64,000 nucleotides of DNA from Ipomoea triloba (GCF_003576645.1 NC_044917.1:13340152-13404151); one strand, 5' to 3'. Shown: positions 35,536-47,778, numbered from the stretch's first letter. Notes: generated by a model not told the origin, from the sequence alone. Translations and numbers: made by a program.

Positions 35536-35827
35536 TATAATTACCTGAGTTACTGAGTTCTAGAGTTGTTTGTGATACTGATACAACTGAATACTGAGGG
35601 AAACTTTTTAAAAATATTCAGGTGCTTTTGTTCTTTTATTATACACAGTTTTTAAATTATTTTATATAAAGTTACCTAAAAAGTATTTATGTGATGGTGA
35701 AAAAAAAAAGAAAAAAAAAAAGAGAAAAACAAGTAGAACAGCTAATAGAATCACAAAGAGGAGCTAAATTTTTTAAAAAATCATAATCATTTAATGAAAT
35801 TTGAAACAATCTAAAGAAAATTTAAAT

Positions 35828-35929
35828 GACCAAGGCCTTGTTAATGACGATTTTGTGTATTGAGAAGGATATGCAAGAGAATTATAATCTTTATGCAATT
35901 ATCGATGATTTTGCATAGCACGTAGAATT
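35828..35929 (+). pseudogene. hAT transposase C-terminal (dimerisation) relic
   Basis: The frame reads ILCIEKDMQENYNLYAIIDD then FA and a stop. LSIEKDxxExxxxxxIIDDFA is the usual C-terminal end of hAT transposases of the TTF-zinc-finger type. Nothing upstream in the element reads as transposase. Confidence 0.65.
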
Positions 35930-36105
35930 TTTTTGTCATGATTACTTTTGTATTTAAAAATGTTGAAAATTGTCTAATAATAGCATTTCATGTTATTTGA
36001 TATTATTATTTTTTAGTATTATTACATTTAAATTTTAGTTTTTCATATTAGGGGCCCATTTTTTAAATTTTGCCCAGGACCTCTCAAATGTTTCGACCGG
36101 CCCTG

Positions 36106-36506
36106 AATGAAACTAAAATGTAATTAGAATGGTACTTATTTCATAGATAACACTGCTACATGCACCATGGTCCACAGTAAAATTTGCCGGGCAGAACCCC
36201 TCCTTACTATTAAAAAAAAAACTGATTGATTTATAAACATAATTTTCATAATTATAATTCTAGCCATTTGAATTATAAAAATACTTAAATAATATTGGGT
36301 TGCTGAAAAAAAAAAAGAAAAATTAAATCGTTGTTGTAATTAATAATTATGCTCTAAATAAAATTTTCTCAATTACAATTCCAACTACTACAATTTAAAA
36401 TTTAAATAAAGTGACTGATTGATTTCTAAATATAAATTTTAAAAATTATATTTCCAGCTATTATACGAGCTTCTATACACATATGCTGCATTATACAATA
36501 AATTAT

Positions 36507-36591
<85 letters not shown>

Positions 36592-36868
36592 TATATATAT
36601 ACAAAGTATTCCTTCGGTGAAAAATAGGGTGAAGCAACAGTCATAGATCTATCTTGATCCAACGGCACACAGATGGAGCGCATTATTAATTTTTAAAATA
36701 GCAATAAGGGCTTTGTGGTCTTTTTTTTTTTTTTTTTTCATAACTGGATTAACTGCTTTTGTTAATAATCTTCTACCCAACAGAGTCTTCGTCATTGTTT
36801 TCATTTCAAAGCTCTGTTTAATTTACCTTTCGCACAAATAAGTTTGGATTTTCTTTGCGTATCAATTA
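36106..36868. other. AT-rich intergenic DNA with a TA/CA microsatellite
   Basis: A long (TA)n tract with a short (CA)n run lies at about 36508-36600. Nothing else is recognised. Confidence 0.7.
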
Positions 36869-37930
36869 CAGATAACATGCACTTGCAAGCAGGAAAATAT
36901 GCACTTATAGGCACAAAAATGTATACTTGAAGGCTAAAAAAATGTGCACTCAGAGGCTAAAACTAAAATACATTTATTGTATTTTTTGTTTGAAGACTTC
37001 TTCTTTTGAATTCATAGAGTTCATTATGAAATACACATTCAATTGGTTGTACTCCCTGTTCCATTTTATATGTCCTACTTAATATTCATTGGTCAAACCA
37101 ACTCTTTCTTCTTTGGTTATCTTCTTTATTTTTTTTTTACTTATTTTTAAATTTGATTTTTTGTGTTTAATAGTATTTTTAGTGTATTTTCTAAATATAT
37201 AAATTTTGTATATAAATACAAAACTTAATATTACGAAAAAATGAATTAAAAACAACTTCAGTCAAGTCTCGTTAACTGAACCAGACACATAAAATCGGAC
37301 AGAGGGAGTAACATCTTGTAATACATTTCATGTCCAAAACAATATAATCAATTTGTTCTATGTAGTTTTGATTCATTATCAAGATAATATGCACTTGTAT
37401 GTAGGAAAATGTGCACTCAAAGGCACAAAAATGTGCACTCGAAGGCTAAAAATAAAAGGCATTGACTGTTTTTTTTTTTTTTTTTGAAGACTTTCTCTTT
37501 TGAATTGATAGAGTTCATTATGAATTACAAATTCTGTAGGCTATATAACATCTTGTAATACATTTCATGTCCAAAACAATATAATCAATTTGTTCTATGT
37601 AATTCTGTTTCATTATCAAGATAATATACACTTGTAGGCAGGACAATATGCATTCGAATGCACAAAAATGTGCACTCAAAGGCTAAAGATAAAAGGCATT
37701 GAGTGATTTTTTATTTTTTTTAAAAAACCCCTTCTCTTTTGAATTCATAGACTTGTAGAAAATATGCATTCAAAGACACAAAAATGTGCACTTAGAGGCT
37801 AAACAATGTGTCCTCGAAAGCAAAAAATAAAAGGCATTGATTGCATTTTTTTTTGAAGGCTTTCTCTTTTAAATTGATATTCTTTATTACGAAATATACA
37901 TTAGTAGCTTCTATAACATCTTGTTCCATG
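36868..37930. repeat. Repeat cluster of tgcact...ggctaaaa units
   Basis: Four related blocks start near 36870, 37379, 37617 and 37755. Each holds tandem aaaatgtgcact(c)gaaggc-type motifs, a T-run and a cttctcttttgaattcatag segment. The first block carries a MITE insertion. Confidence 0.75.
37052..37308. mobile_element. Stowaway (Tc1/mariner) MITE with TA duplication
   Basis: The ends are CTCCCTGTTCCATTTTATA and its partner ATAAAATCGGACAGAGGGAG, flanked by TA on each side (37050-37051, 37309-37310). The sister repeat near 37545 shows the unfilled site (ctatataacatcttgtaata). Confidence 0.88.
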
Positions 37931-38264
37931 AAATTCCCCAACCGAATGAGGATTGGGAGTCCAAGTGTGACGCCACTCGGTATTGTGCGTATTGTTCCTT
38001 TAGATAGGCTAATTGTCATTCCAACTCCTATCTTAGCTCGTAGAGTGCAAGAGTCGAAGGGTCCCAATCGTATTTGCTTATCTCTACTTGTATTTTAGTT
38101 GAATTGGATCTCTTCCCAATCAATGCTTTGTTATGCTTTCTTCTCAAATTGTTTAGGTAGTTAAAGGTAGATTGTGTAAACTCTCCAATTTGCCATCCTT
38201 GTGAACACGACACTCGAAGATTCCATCTCCGTTTTACCACTCATCACACCTCACCGCAAAATAC
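37922..38264 (+). mobile_element. Diverged LTR fragment of the 48831 retrotransposon family
   Basis: accgaatgaggattgggagt and gtgacgccactcggta, then gccatccttgtgaacacgac and ctcatcacacctcacc, follow in the same order as in the complement of the LTR at 48831-50190, with a large internal deletion. Orientation is opposite to that element. Confidence 0.7.
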
Positions 38265-38457
38265 TACTTTCATGTACCAATGTGTGCATCATGTCCACTA
38301 AAAGAATGCACACACGAGTGGAAAGGAAATATTTAGAGGGAAAAAAAAAAGAAGCAAAGATTTAAAAGAAAAAAATGACGACAATGAAAAAATAGAGAAG
38401 AATCGACGAAGATAAACCCAATGAAAGGAAGATGGAGATGATATCGGGATTACCAAA

Positions 38458-38697
38458 ACACAATGATGCATGCACACCACAATATATATATATATATTAG
38501 GTACGCATAAACACACCACATAGTGTTCGAAACGCACCATTAGGTGTGGTGAGGTATGATGCATTTTTTTGGGCGTGTGGTGTATTTTGTGTTGCATTAG
38601 TGCATTTCTTTGTTGTGCGTTTCCTAACACTACTGGTGTTTTTTTTGCATAACTAATGGTTCGGCCGCATGTCAAAACACGGCTGCATTAGAACTTG

Positions 38698-38745
<48 letters not shown>
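38458..38745. repeat. Microsatellite-flanked repeat with gtggtgtgttt / gcaccac motifs
   Basis: TA tracts at 38482-38497 and 38701-38744 bracket sequence built of gcaccattaggtgtggtg-type motifs. These are related to the two elements that follow. Confidence 0.55.
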
Positions 38746-38747
<2 letters not shown>

Positions 38748-39341
38748 AATCTATTCAGGTGAGTACTAATGTATTATAGAGGTCTATGAGGTTAAATTGT
38801 GATCGTTAGATTAGAATATTGGATGGTAAGATTGATGTCTTTTTTTTTTTGTCTTTTTATTCATTTAGGCGCTGTTTTTAGTAGCTGGAGGGGTTTTGTG
38901 TCTTTTTTTTTTTGTAGTGTTTTAATTATGGTAGATTTAATACACTGTTTAATTTTGGTATTAATCCAACAGTTATATATATATAGAAATCTGTTCAAAT
39001 GTGGCCACGCCTTGCCGTGCGGTCGGTGCGGTTCACACCACTCAATGTTAAAAAATGCACCACTTAATGTTAGAAAACGCACCACAATGAAAATACACAA
39101 AAACACCATAAAACACACCACACACCCAAAATAATGCACCATAACTCCCCTGGCTCTAATGGTGCATTCGCTAACACTGTGTGGTGTATATTTGCATACC
39201 TAGTGGTGTGTTTTTTGGTGATGCGTACCTAATGATGCATATTTGTGTGGTGCGTTTTTTAACATTGAGTGGTGTATATTTGTATACATAGTGGTGAGGC
39301 CGCACTGACCACACGTTAAGGGGCGGCCACACCTGATTATG

Positions 39342-39371
<30 letters not shown>
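38745..39371. mobile_element. TA-microsatellite-bounded repeat, copy 1
   Basis: The element runs from (TA)n-ggaatctattcagg to acctgattatgaccc-(TA)n, with an internal short TA tract at 38974-38983. The left ggaatctattcaggtgag and right end are related as weak inverted repeats (attcaggtg / cacctgatt). It is rich in gcaccac/gtggtgcg motifs. ORFs inside are low-complexity by-products. It behaves like a MITE that targets TA microsatellites. Confidence 0.6.
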
Positions 39372-39378
<7 letters not shown>

Positions 39379-39740
39379 TTTGTGTAAGCTAGGTGTGGTG
39401 TAGCACCCCTTAGTAGTTTGAATTATGTTTCACTGTTGATTTATTGAATTATGCATCTTTTGGATTAATCCTAGTCTTTTATTCGCATTAGTTATGCCTT
39501 AGATTTGGGGGTGTTAGAGTAATGGCTGTAATGAGTTAGATAATACTTATAACTCAACCACTAATGTAGTTTACAAAGAGGTAGTTAATAATTTGTAAAT
39601 TTAATTTTTACTCATTGTACGTTACTTTTTACTCACATTTGTTTACAACAAATATAACCAAAACCATACAATACAATTGATATAAGTTCATCAATTAAGT
39701 ATAAAATTTGAGGCTGTGCATCCGCACGTGTAAATTAGTA
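39372..39740. repeat. Segment repeated in inverted orientation at 40486-40860
   Basis: Contains gccttagatttgggggtgtt and gaggctgtgcatccgcacgt. The reverse complement of the whole segment follows the second microsatellite-bounded copy. It ends at the N run. Confidence 0.85.
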
Positions 39741-39765
39741 NNNNNNNNNNNNNNNNNNNNNNNNN
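39741..39765. other. Assembly gap (25 N)
   Basis: A run of 25 N separates two near-identical copies of the microsatellite-bounded repeat. Confidence 0.99.
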
Positions 39766-39853
<88 letters not shown>

Positions 39854-39856
<3 letters not shown>

Positions 39857-40450
39857 AATCTATTCAGGTGAGTACTAATGTATTATAGAGGTCTATGAGG
39901 TTAAATTGTGATCGTTAGATTAGAATATTGGATGGTAAGATTGATGTCTTTTTTTTTTTGTCTTTTTATTCATTTAGGCGCTGTTTTTAGTAGCTGGAGG
40001 GGTTTTGTGTCTTTTTTTTTTTGTAGTGTTTTAATTATGGTAGATTTAATACACTGTTTAATTTTGGTATTAATCCAACAGTTATATATATATAGAAATC
40101 TGTTCAAATGTGGCCACGCCTTGCCGTGCGGTCGGTGCGGTTCACACCACTCAATGTTAAAAAATGCACCACTTAATGTTAGAAAACGCACCACAATGAA
40201 AATACACAAAAACACCATAAAACACACCACACACCCAAAATAATGCACCATAACTCCCCTGGCTCTAATGGTGCATTCGCTAACACTGTGTGGTGTATAT
40301 TTGCATACCTAGTGGTGTGTTTTTTGGTGATGCGTACCTAATGATGCATATTTGTGTGGTGCGTTTTTTAACATTGAGTGGTGTATATTTGTATACATAG
40401 TGGTGAGGCCGCACTGACCACACGTTAAGGGGCGGCCACACCTGATTATG

Positions 40451-40485
<35 letters not shown>
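39854..40485. mobile_element. TA-microsatellite-bounded repeat, copy 2
   Basis: No difference from 38745-39371 was noticed in the unique part. It sits between the N gap and the inverted segment, so it may be the same locus assembled twice. Confidence 0.6.
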
Positions 40486-40489
<4 letters not shown>

Positions 40490-43390
40490 CTAATTTACAC
40501 GTGCGATGCACAGCCTCAAATTTTATACTTAATTGATGAACTTATATCAATTGTATTGTATGGTTTTGGTTATATTTGTTGTAAACAAATGTGAGTAAAA
40601 CAGTAACGTACAATGAGTAAAAGATTAAATTTACAAATTATTAACTACCTCTTTGTAAACTACATTAGTGGTTGAGTTATAAGTATTATCTAACTCATTA
40701 CAGCCATTACTCTAACACCCCCAAATCTAAGGCATAACTAATGCGAATAAAAGACTAGGATTAATCCAAAAGATGCATAATTCAATAAATCAACAGTGAA
40801 ACATAATTCAAACTACTAAGGGGTGCTACACCACACCTAGCTTACACCAAAGTTGATGTTAAGGCCAATGTCTACATGATAAAACTCCCCAAATACAGAA
40901 TCCAAAATCTAGAATGTATTAAGTCTAACATTTGTCTCGAAATTAAAAGGCAACTCAAACTAACTAAAAGAGAGGGAAATAGAAATATTGGGCATGCTAA
41001 TGCGCTCGCGACGGCTCTACTCCATACCTGAAATCATAAGTTAAAACATTTAGTGAATATTGCTAAGTAAACCTCACTCCAACACGTAAAACTACATAAT
41101 ATACATTTAATATCTACCATAAGTTTTGAGACTGACATATATCAACACTAAGGAATGTTTTTCAAAAGACTCATATTCCACAATAGCAACGATCACAAAG
41201 ATAACACAAGAAAGGATATAAGACATTAACGAAGTTTAAACTAAATACCTCACTCAAGGGTCATCATGATGAGTCATAACCACGTGATCGTCGCATCAGG
41301 TTGAATCGCAATTGTTCAGTTGCGACTGTTTGTCGCAAGTAATTATTATCACCGACAACCATATTTATGTCGCAATATATTTTAATTTTGTCGCAATTTG
41401 TAACCAAAATCAGTTGCATTAATTTGTTGAGGGACGTCGCAAATAATACTTTTGTTCGTCGCAATAGAGCTTATTAGTCCGTTGCAAATACTTGTTCATA
41501 TTCGTAGTTGTTTCCAATTTTTTGTCGAAATGTATGTCACAATTTTATTAATTTTAAATGTCATTTGTCAAATCATATGTTGCAATTGTTGTTATATGTT
41601 TGTCGGTGTAGTATGTCACAAATTTTTTAAATATATTTTTGTTTGTCGAAATTATACTTCAATTGAGTCGTAGTTAATATTAAATATAATATAATATTTG
41701 TATATTACATAGTAGTGTTCACCGCAATGTTCGTCAAAAATCATATTATTCTGATTAGTATAATTTATAATTTTCATGTCACAAATCTTATGCATACAAA
41801 AATAAGTATCACCCATATATATAAAATAGTAAATTCAATCCATCATACATATATAATTAGTTTAATACAAATAGGCCTCATCACTCAAAGTTCGTTTCTA
41901 CCAGGTACTCAGCCCACCAGAGCCAAAGGCCCACAAATCTCAAATCAATAGTATCACAATAAGCCCCACATGGTTCCACAACCAGCATAACGATCTCAAA
42001 GAAAGATTCAACAACAAGATACATATCTCTCAATCAAACGATGCATAAATGTATAGGATTCGAAGGGAATACATATACAAAGTAGAACAAAGGTAGTAAC
42101 TCAAACTCAATTGAAGAACAAGAATTCTAAGAAAATCATATCAAGTTCAAAGGAGTTGAAGCAATAACATAATGGGGTAACAAATACTCAAATTGAATCA
42201 AGGATATCGACAATAATGCATAGATTTCCAATACTAACAAGCCATAGAGATTATCAATTAAAGAATAGGATTCATGAATGAACAATATTCAATAAGCAAA
42301 GATAGCAGGGATTTCTCAAGACATCATACCATCACAACATACTGAAACAACCAAGGAAACATTTATACTAGAATAAATCACACGAGAACAGTGAACAACA
42401 CTGTTTTTACGGGACTACCCGGCTGAACCAGTGGGCTCGTCGTACTCTACCGCAAGGTCAAATAAGGGGAAGCAACAAAAGTGAAACTTCCGCTACCTAG
42501 TTCCACCATAGGTCTTGCGGGGATGGCTCACGGGTGTGCCAGCCTGTGGGTCAGTTCTGTAAGGCCAAAATTACGAGCAAGACAGTACATTTTCAGAATA
42601 AACTCTCAGTAGACAGAAAAGATAACTATACTAAGATTTTCCAGAATACAATGCACCATCAACAACAAGATATCAAGAGTAGAAAGAATTGAATGACACT
42701 TCAATAACACAAGAAACTTCAATATCAAGTCACAATATCCAAGATATACCACAACAATAGCTTAAGAAACACAACAATATACACATCATCATATAAGAGT
42801 GGAAATTAAGTTTTATTGGACATAGGGTTACCTCTTGAAGCTAGCTATCCAAACCGCAACCTCCTCAAAGCTCACCCTAGCACATCTTCCATACTTTGAT
42901 CATCTTAAGACCCCCAAACCCACCATAAAAGATAGAAAGAAATTATGAGAATAGGAAAATAGAAAGGGAAAATTAGATTCAAGACAAGTTCTTACCATAA
43001 ACCAACTTGATGTAGTATAAAGAATGGATCTTGGCTTGAATCTTGAAGGTGAAGAGGAGATGAATATTTGGGTAAGGGAAGATGAAAATGGCGTGTGATG
43101 TAGGGGAAGAGAGAGAGTGGATGATCATGAAATGTCTAAGTCTTAGTATATATATGGATGAATAAGATAAGGTAAATATATATATACACATATACTCATA
43201 TATATATGTATTAAGTTAGGATAAGTTAGTAAATGGGCCTTATATGAGTACAAGGCTTATATAAATATAAATATTGGGTTAAGTTGGGCTACAAGAAGTA
43301 GTATAATTATAAGAGAATAATTTGAAGTCCATAAGGTAGTGGATTAAATGCCTTACAAGATCACACACACACAAACATTTGGGATCATAT
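40486..43390 (-). mobile_element. LTR-retrotransposon-like noncoding region
   Basis: No coding frame is visible. The complement contains gtatggagtagagccgtcgc, gaggtttacttagcaatatt and a G+C-rich block near 42410-42560 (ggtagagtacgacgagccca), which look like LTR sequence of a large gypsy-type element. Termini and TSD were not found, so extent and identity are tentative. Confidence 0.4.
41264..41720. repeat. Cluster of tgtcgcaa / ttgcgac motifs (CACTA-like subterminal repeats)
   Basis: At least eight gtcgcaa or ttgcgac motifs in both orientations lie between 41294 and 41500, with weaker ones to ~41720. Such arrays mark the subterminal regions of CACTA (En/Spm, Tpn1-like) elements. No CACTA termini were found. 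Confidence 0.45.
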
Positions 43391-46300
43391 GAGATTAGTT
43401 CTTTCCGTAGATTGTAAGATCATATCTTGTCTATTAAATATTAGATTTTAATGGTTCAGATCAATTTATGGGATATCGCTGGATGTTCTATGCCATGGGG
43501 ATTGTGATTGGCTATATTTTTATTGATTCCCACGTTATTATTAGATCCATTCAGTTTCTTTTCTTTTTTTTTTTTTTGGTTTCCTTTTGTTATTGTTATT
43601 CTTCCCATACAAAAGCATAAGTCTTCGACTCTTCAGTTTCTTCTCATTTTTTTTCTCTGGTCTCCCATCACCGGTGCTATCAACTGTTTCTATGGCAAAT
43701 TCTGGTCCCGGGCAGTCTAAGCATAGAGCGTTGTGTTCACGCACAAATGAAGGTATTCCTTTTTTTTTTTTTTTATTATTGAAAAGAAGCTTCGTTGTCT
43801 CCGTTTTAATGGTTGTCCAACACTAGGGTTTTCGGTTTATGTCGGGGAGGGGGGTGTTGGTGTTTTTGGTGGGTGCATGGTGTTGTTTTGGTTGTCGAAG
43901 CGGCGGCTGTGATGGTGGGTGCTTTATTGATGTTAATTAATTAATTTATTTTGTTTACGAATTTGTGCGTTTAGCATAATTTAGTTAGTAAGGATATTAA
44001 GTGTTAGAAATCTAATGAACTCATTGACATGCAATTGAATTGTTGTTTGTGTTAGGTTAGGAAATTAGTGTTTGAGTTTTTTATGTCTGTTTTTTTTTTT
44101 TTTTTCATAATTATATTTTTTCTGTTGTTAGTTTTTAGTGTGTGTGCGTTAGAGTATGTATGCGTTTAGACTAAGTTTTGGTGAAGAAGGTAAGTTTGTA
44201 GAAGGTTAAAAGATTATAATGTTAAATTAAAAAATGAGTTTTTTCCAATTAAATTAAAGGATGATGTTCTGTTATGTGAAATTGGAGTGCAATTTATTAA
44301 AAACGGGGTTGATAGGTGTATGCAAATCAGTTCATTTCTGTGTACGTTTAGAAGCATATTTTGTAGTGTTTGCACTTCATTTATTATGTGTGTGCGTTCA
44401 ATTGTTGGCCTCACTTGTTGCGATTTGTTTCATATTAATATTCGTGTGTGCGTATGTGAGAATGTGGTTCCCTTTGAAGTTGTTTGTCAAATTTTAAGTA
44501 GTCTTTGTAAGCAATCTAGGCAAGTGTTAAGTGTATGCAACTTACCTTTGCAGCGTGTGCGTACAAATACATATTTAGGGTTTTTGAACCTGAGGGGTTT
44601 TAGGCTGTGTTGTTAAGTGTATGCAATCCATCTATAATGTTTATTTATTTATTTGTTGTTGTTTACAAATTTAATGAACTCCTGAGGATAGGTCATGGTA
44701 TTGGAATGTTATTCGTGTTAGGTATGATATTTAAGGGTTATTAAGTGATTTTTTTAAAACTAATTTGTATGTGCTAACTGATTCAATTTCTGTTTATACT
44801 AATCATTTGTTTAATTATTTTAATATATATTAATAAGGAAAACATGTCATAAGTAAAATTAAGTGTTATTAAGTGTTTGATTTTTCTGTTTATTAATTTG
44901 TTTGTGTAATTATTGTAATATATATTAATAGGGGAAATATGTCATAAGTAAAATTAAGTGTTATTTTGTGTTTAATTACTATAATATTTATTATTATGGA
45001 AAATATGTTGTAAGTTTGTTCATAACAAAAATATATTTCAGGTTAGCTTTTTTAGTAGAACTACTTTTTTTAAAAAAAAAAAAAATTAAGGTATTAAAAT
45101 AAACAGATTACTTTTTCCAAAACGGGGTTGCTAGGTGTATGCAAATCAATTCATTCGCATGTGCATTTAGAAGCATGTATTATACTATTTTTGCACCTCA
45201 TATATTACATGTGTGTTTAATATTATGGTCAGTGTATGCATTTGTCTACTGGGCAAGGTCAAGCATAAGATCTTCTTCTTGGCTTATGTAAACATATTGA
45301 TTCCTTCACACAACAATTTGCTTATTGCATCGACGAATTAGAAGAGATCGATATCAACCGTCAACCATCTCTAGAAATATTGATGATGTTACTGCATAGC
45401 ATGCAAGTAAAGGATTGTGGATTCAGTGGTGTAATGTTTAAAAGTTCAGGGGCATTCTGGGATTTGTAAAAAGAAACTCTTTGACAATGCATTTTGAAAA
45501 GAGTTTCCAAATGTACTGTTAATTATTCGTGAATGCATTTTCCAGCATTTTCAAATGCACATTCTTAATTACATAAATGCATGCCACTGTATTTTTTCAT
45601 TTTTCTTCTTTATTTTTTAGCTATTAAATCTACTAGATTAATGGGTAGGATTTATCAACACTTCCCACCTGGGAGATTGTTCTCATGGGAACCGGATCCG
45701 ATCATATATATATATATATGTGTGTGTGTGTACACAAAATTGTTATAAATTGTGTTAAGAAATTAGTTTATAGGATTTATATTTTGTTTTTATTTAATTT
45801 TGTTAAAATCTTTTAAACAGGTTCGAGATTTTTTTTTTAAACTTAGGTGATCTCAGTTTCTCTGGATTAATTCTAAGCTCACAGGACCTTGCCCCTAGAG
45901 CTACTGCGGAGATAAATCATCGCGCAGTCAGCTCACCGGTCAGATCCTAGTTTTCATGTGCGCACAAAGGATCTAATCTAGCTAGACCTTTCAGTATCTT
46001 TGGACCTTTTTCTCATACATGCTACCAGTGGGGTTCGAACGCCGCCTCTAGTCATAACATTTAAGTCAGATGATGAACCAACTACGTTAATTCTCGAGAG
46101 GCCAGGTTCGGGAATTTTATGGGCGCATTGATAAACTAGTTTGTAATAGGTACAATAATGTTTAGCTGGATTTAGAATGAGTTTGTATACTACCATTACT
46201 TCATACTTCAATTCGAATTGTGTTAAATAGACACATACAAAAATTAGTTGTATTAAAAAAAAAAAAGAAAAAGAAAAGACATACAAGTTTCACTGTCATC

Positions 46301-47100
46301 CTATTAATATACAATGTTGTTGACTAGTTATCTCATTGAGAAATCGTAATTACTTGATACCTAACCTAGGCACATGGGAAAAGTGATACGCATCAACCTA
46401 CAAATTCATTACAAGTGCTGATTGGGCATATTGTATTTGTGTTGATTTTAGGTAATTATCTTCTTAGTAAGGAAGGACTCTACAATTTTGTTTCCTAAAC
46501 TAATTATCTTTTTTGCTTTTCAAGACTCACATTTACACCTAAAGTGTATGTGTTAATCCTTGATTAGCTTCTTACGTTCTCAATCTCATAATCTTCCTAG
46601 GGGGTGTAGCTAGACACGCTATATTGAACATATATTGCTTGTGAATTCTTAAAGTTACCACGGATTGCAACAGAAACTCAATCAGGTTTGAAACTAAAGG
46701 GAGATTCCGTGCAATTAGAGGTAATTTACTCCATACCATGCATTGAATTGAGAACATTTATGGATAATTTTATTTGTTCCATAATCTACTTGGGTCATAT
46801 CAAAACGGAAACTTTCGACTCAATCGACCAGGAAATGTACTTAGCTGTTCTTTCATTCGAGGATTGTAAAAAAGTCTAAAGTAGTGTATTGACTTTGTAT
46901 AATACCTCATTAAGTACCAATCTAGTCTTAATTAGAAATATGCCAGCAAAGCTCCAACGATTATTGTTTTCAATGTTGTTAATTAATGTGGATTTGATTC
47001 ATGTATCTCTATATTCTAAATTAAAATTGATTTTTAATTTATCAACGTTTGTACCGCTTCTTTGAAAATAATATTAATCGCCTTACTATATGTAAAGAAA
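43391..47100. other. Intergenic DNA without a recognised gene
   Basis: A ~110-bp segment (44302-44412, aaaacggggttgataggtgt and onward) recurs at 45119-45230, and tgtcataagtaaaattaagt recurs near 44846 and 44940. A short ATG frame at 43694-43752 (MANSGPGQSKHRALCSRTNE) is followed by a possible GTATTCC donor but I recognise no protein. The remainder is AT-rich with T-runs. Confidence 0.5.
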
Positions 47101-47109
47101 GTGAATATT

Positions 47110-47346
47110 ATATTCTTAAAGGGAAAATGGTCAAATAGGCCATCGAATTTTAGCTGAAAAGTCAATTAGCCTCCTAAACATTTTAAACGTGCAATTACAC
47201 CCATCAATGATTTATTTTGATACAATGAGACCTAAAAATCAGTTAATGACCTTCTATCACAAGTCATTAGGTTTCGGCCACCCTCCGACGAAATTTCAGG
47301 TGAAAAAGTGATCGGCGACCGGCGAACGGTCGCCTGTCACGGAGAA
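47110..47346. repeat. Diverged relative of the large-array unit
   Basis: aaaatggtcaaataggccat, agtcaatta, tattttgata, caagtcattaggttt, ccaccctcc and gcgaacggtcgcc follow in the same order as in the minisatellite-plus-GC-rich part of the 4.8-20.3 kb array. This suggests a dispersed transposon underlies that part of the array unit. Confidence 0.6.
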
Positions 47347-47706
47347 GGTACAAAGTAAACAAGATCAAGAGATAAATTAATGTAGGCCATGCTTTAAAAT
47401 ACATTATTGTAATACTTTTAACTTTTGACCATGTTTGGTGTTATTTTAAAATAATTTTATTTTGATATAATGTATTACATAATAAAATACTAATTGATCT
47501 TAAATTGTTGTACAACTGTACAAGCAAAACTCAAGATAGATACATAATGATGTGCATTAAAGTTTAAACAAAGTATTTTCTTAACATTAGCAGTGGAAAA
47601 ATAGAATTCAAGTTATAATTGCGTTTACATTCATAATCAAATAATAGATAAATACTCCACCAAAGAGACAGGTTAAATAAGTTAATAACAGGAAAAAAAA
47701 AATTAA

Positions 47707-47778
47707 AACAAAGTGACGCAGCGGAAGCATGGTGGGCCCATAACCCACAGGTCCTAGGATCGAAACCTGGCTTTGATA
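47707..47778 (+). tRNA. Initiator tRNA-Met(CAU)-like gene
   Basis: The 72-nt sequence matches plant initiator tRNA-Met closely: GCAGCGGAAGC D arm, anticodon arm GTGGG-CCCATAA-CCCAC, T arm with GATCGAAA instead of TTCGA (an initiator hallmark), and A1:T72. The acceptor AACAAAG/CTTTGAT has one A-A mismatch at pair 2:71, and there are a few other substitutions. No TTTT terminator follows at once. It could be a weakly diverged gene or a pseudogene. Confidence 0.65.

Larger units (their letters stand above)
32408..36105 (+). mobile_element. hAT-family element with 8-bp TSD
   Basis: The ends are CAGGGCCGGTCCTGAG (32408) and TTCGACCGGCCCTG (36105). AATGAAAC lies directly outside both (32400-32407 and 36106-36113). 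An 8-bp duplication and a CAGGGCCGG-type terminus fit plant hAT elements. A relic of the transposase C-terminus is present (35828-35929). Its interior holds Helitron copies B and C and gap-associated sequence, so its true length is uncertain. Confidence 0.8.

Noticed and set aside
38799..39142. Overlapping 93-111 residue ORFs on both strands, repeated at 39908-40251
   Set aside because: They lie within a microsatellite-bounded repeat, with low-complexity content and no domain.
46688..46879. 63-residue ORF MKLKGDSVQLEVIYS...
   Set aside because: Isolated, no domain, no splice context, and overlapped by an ORF on the other strand.
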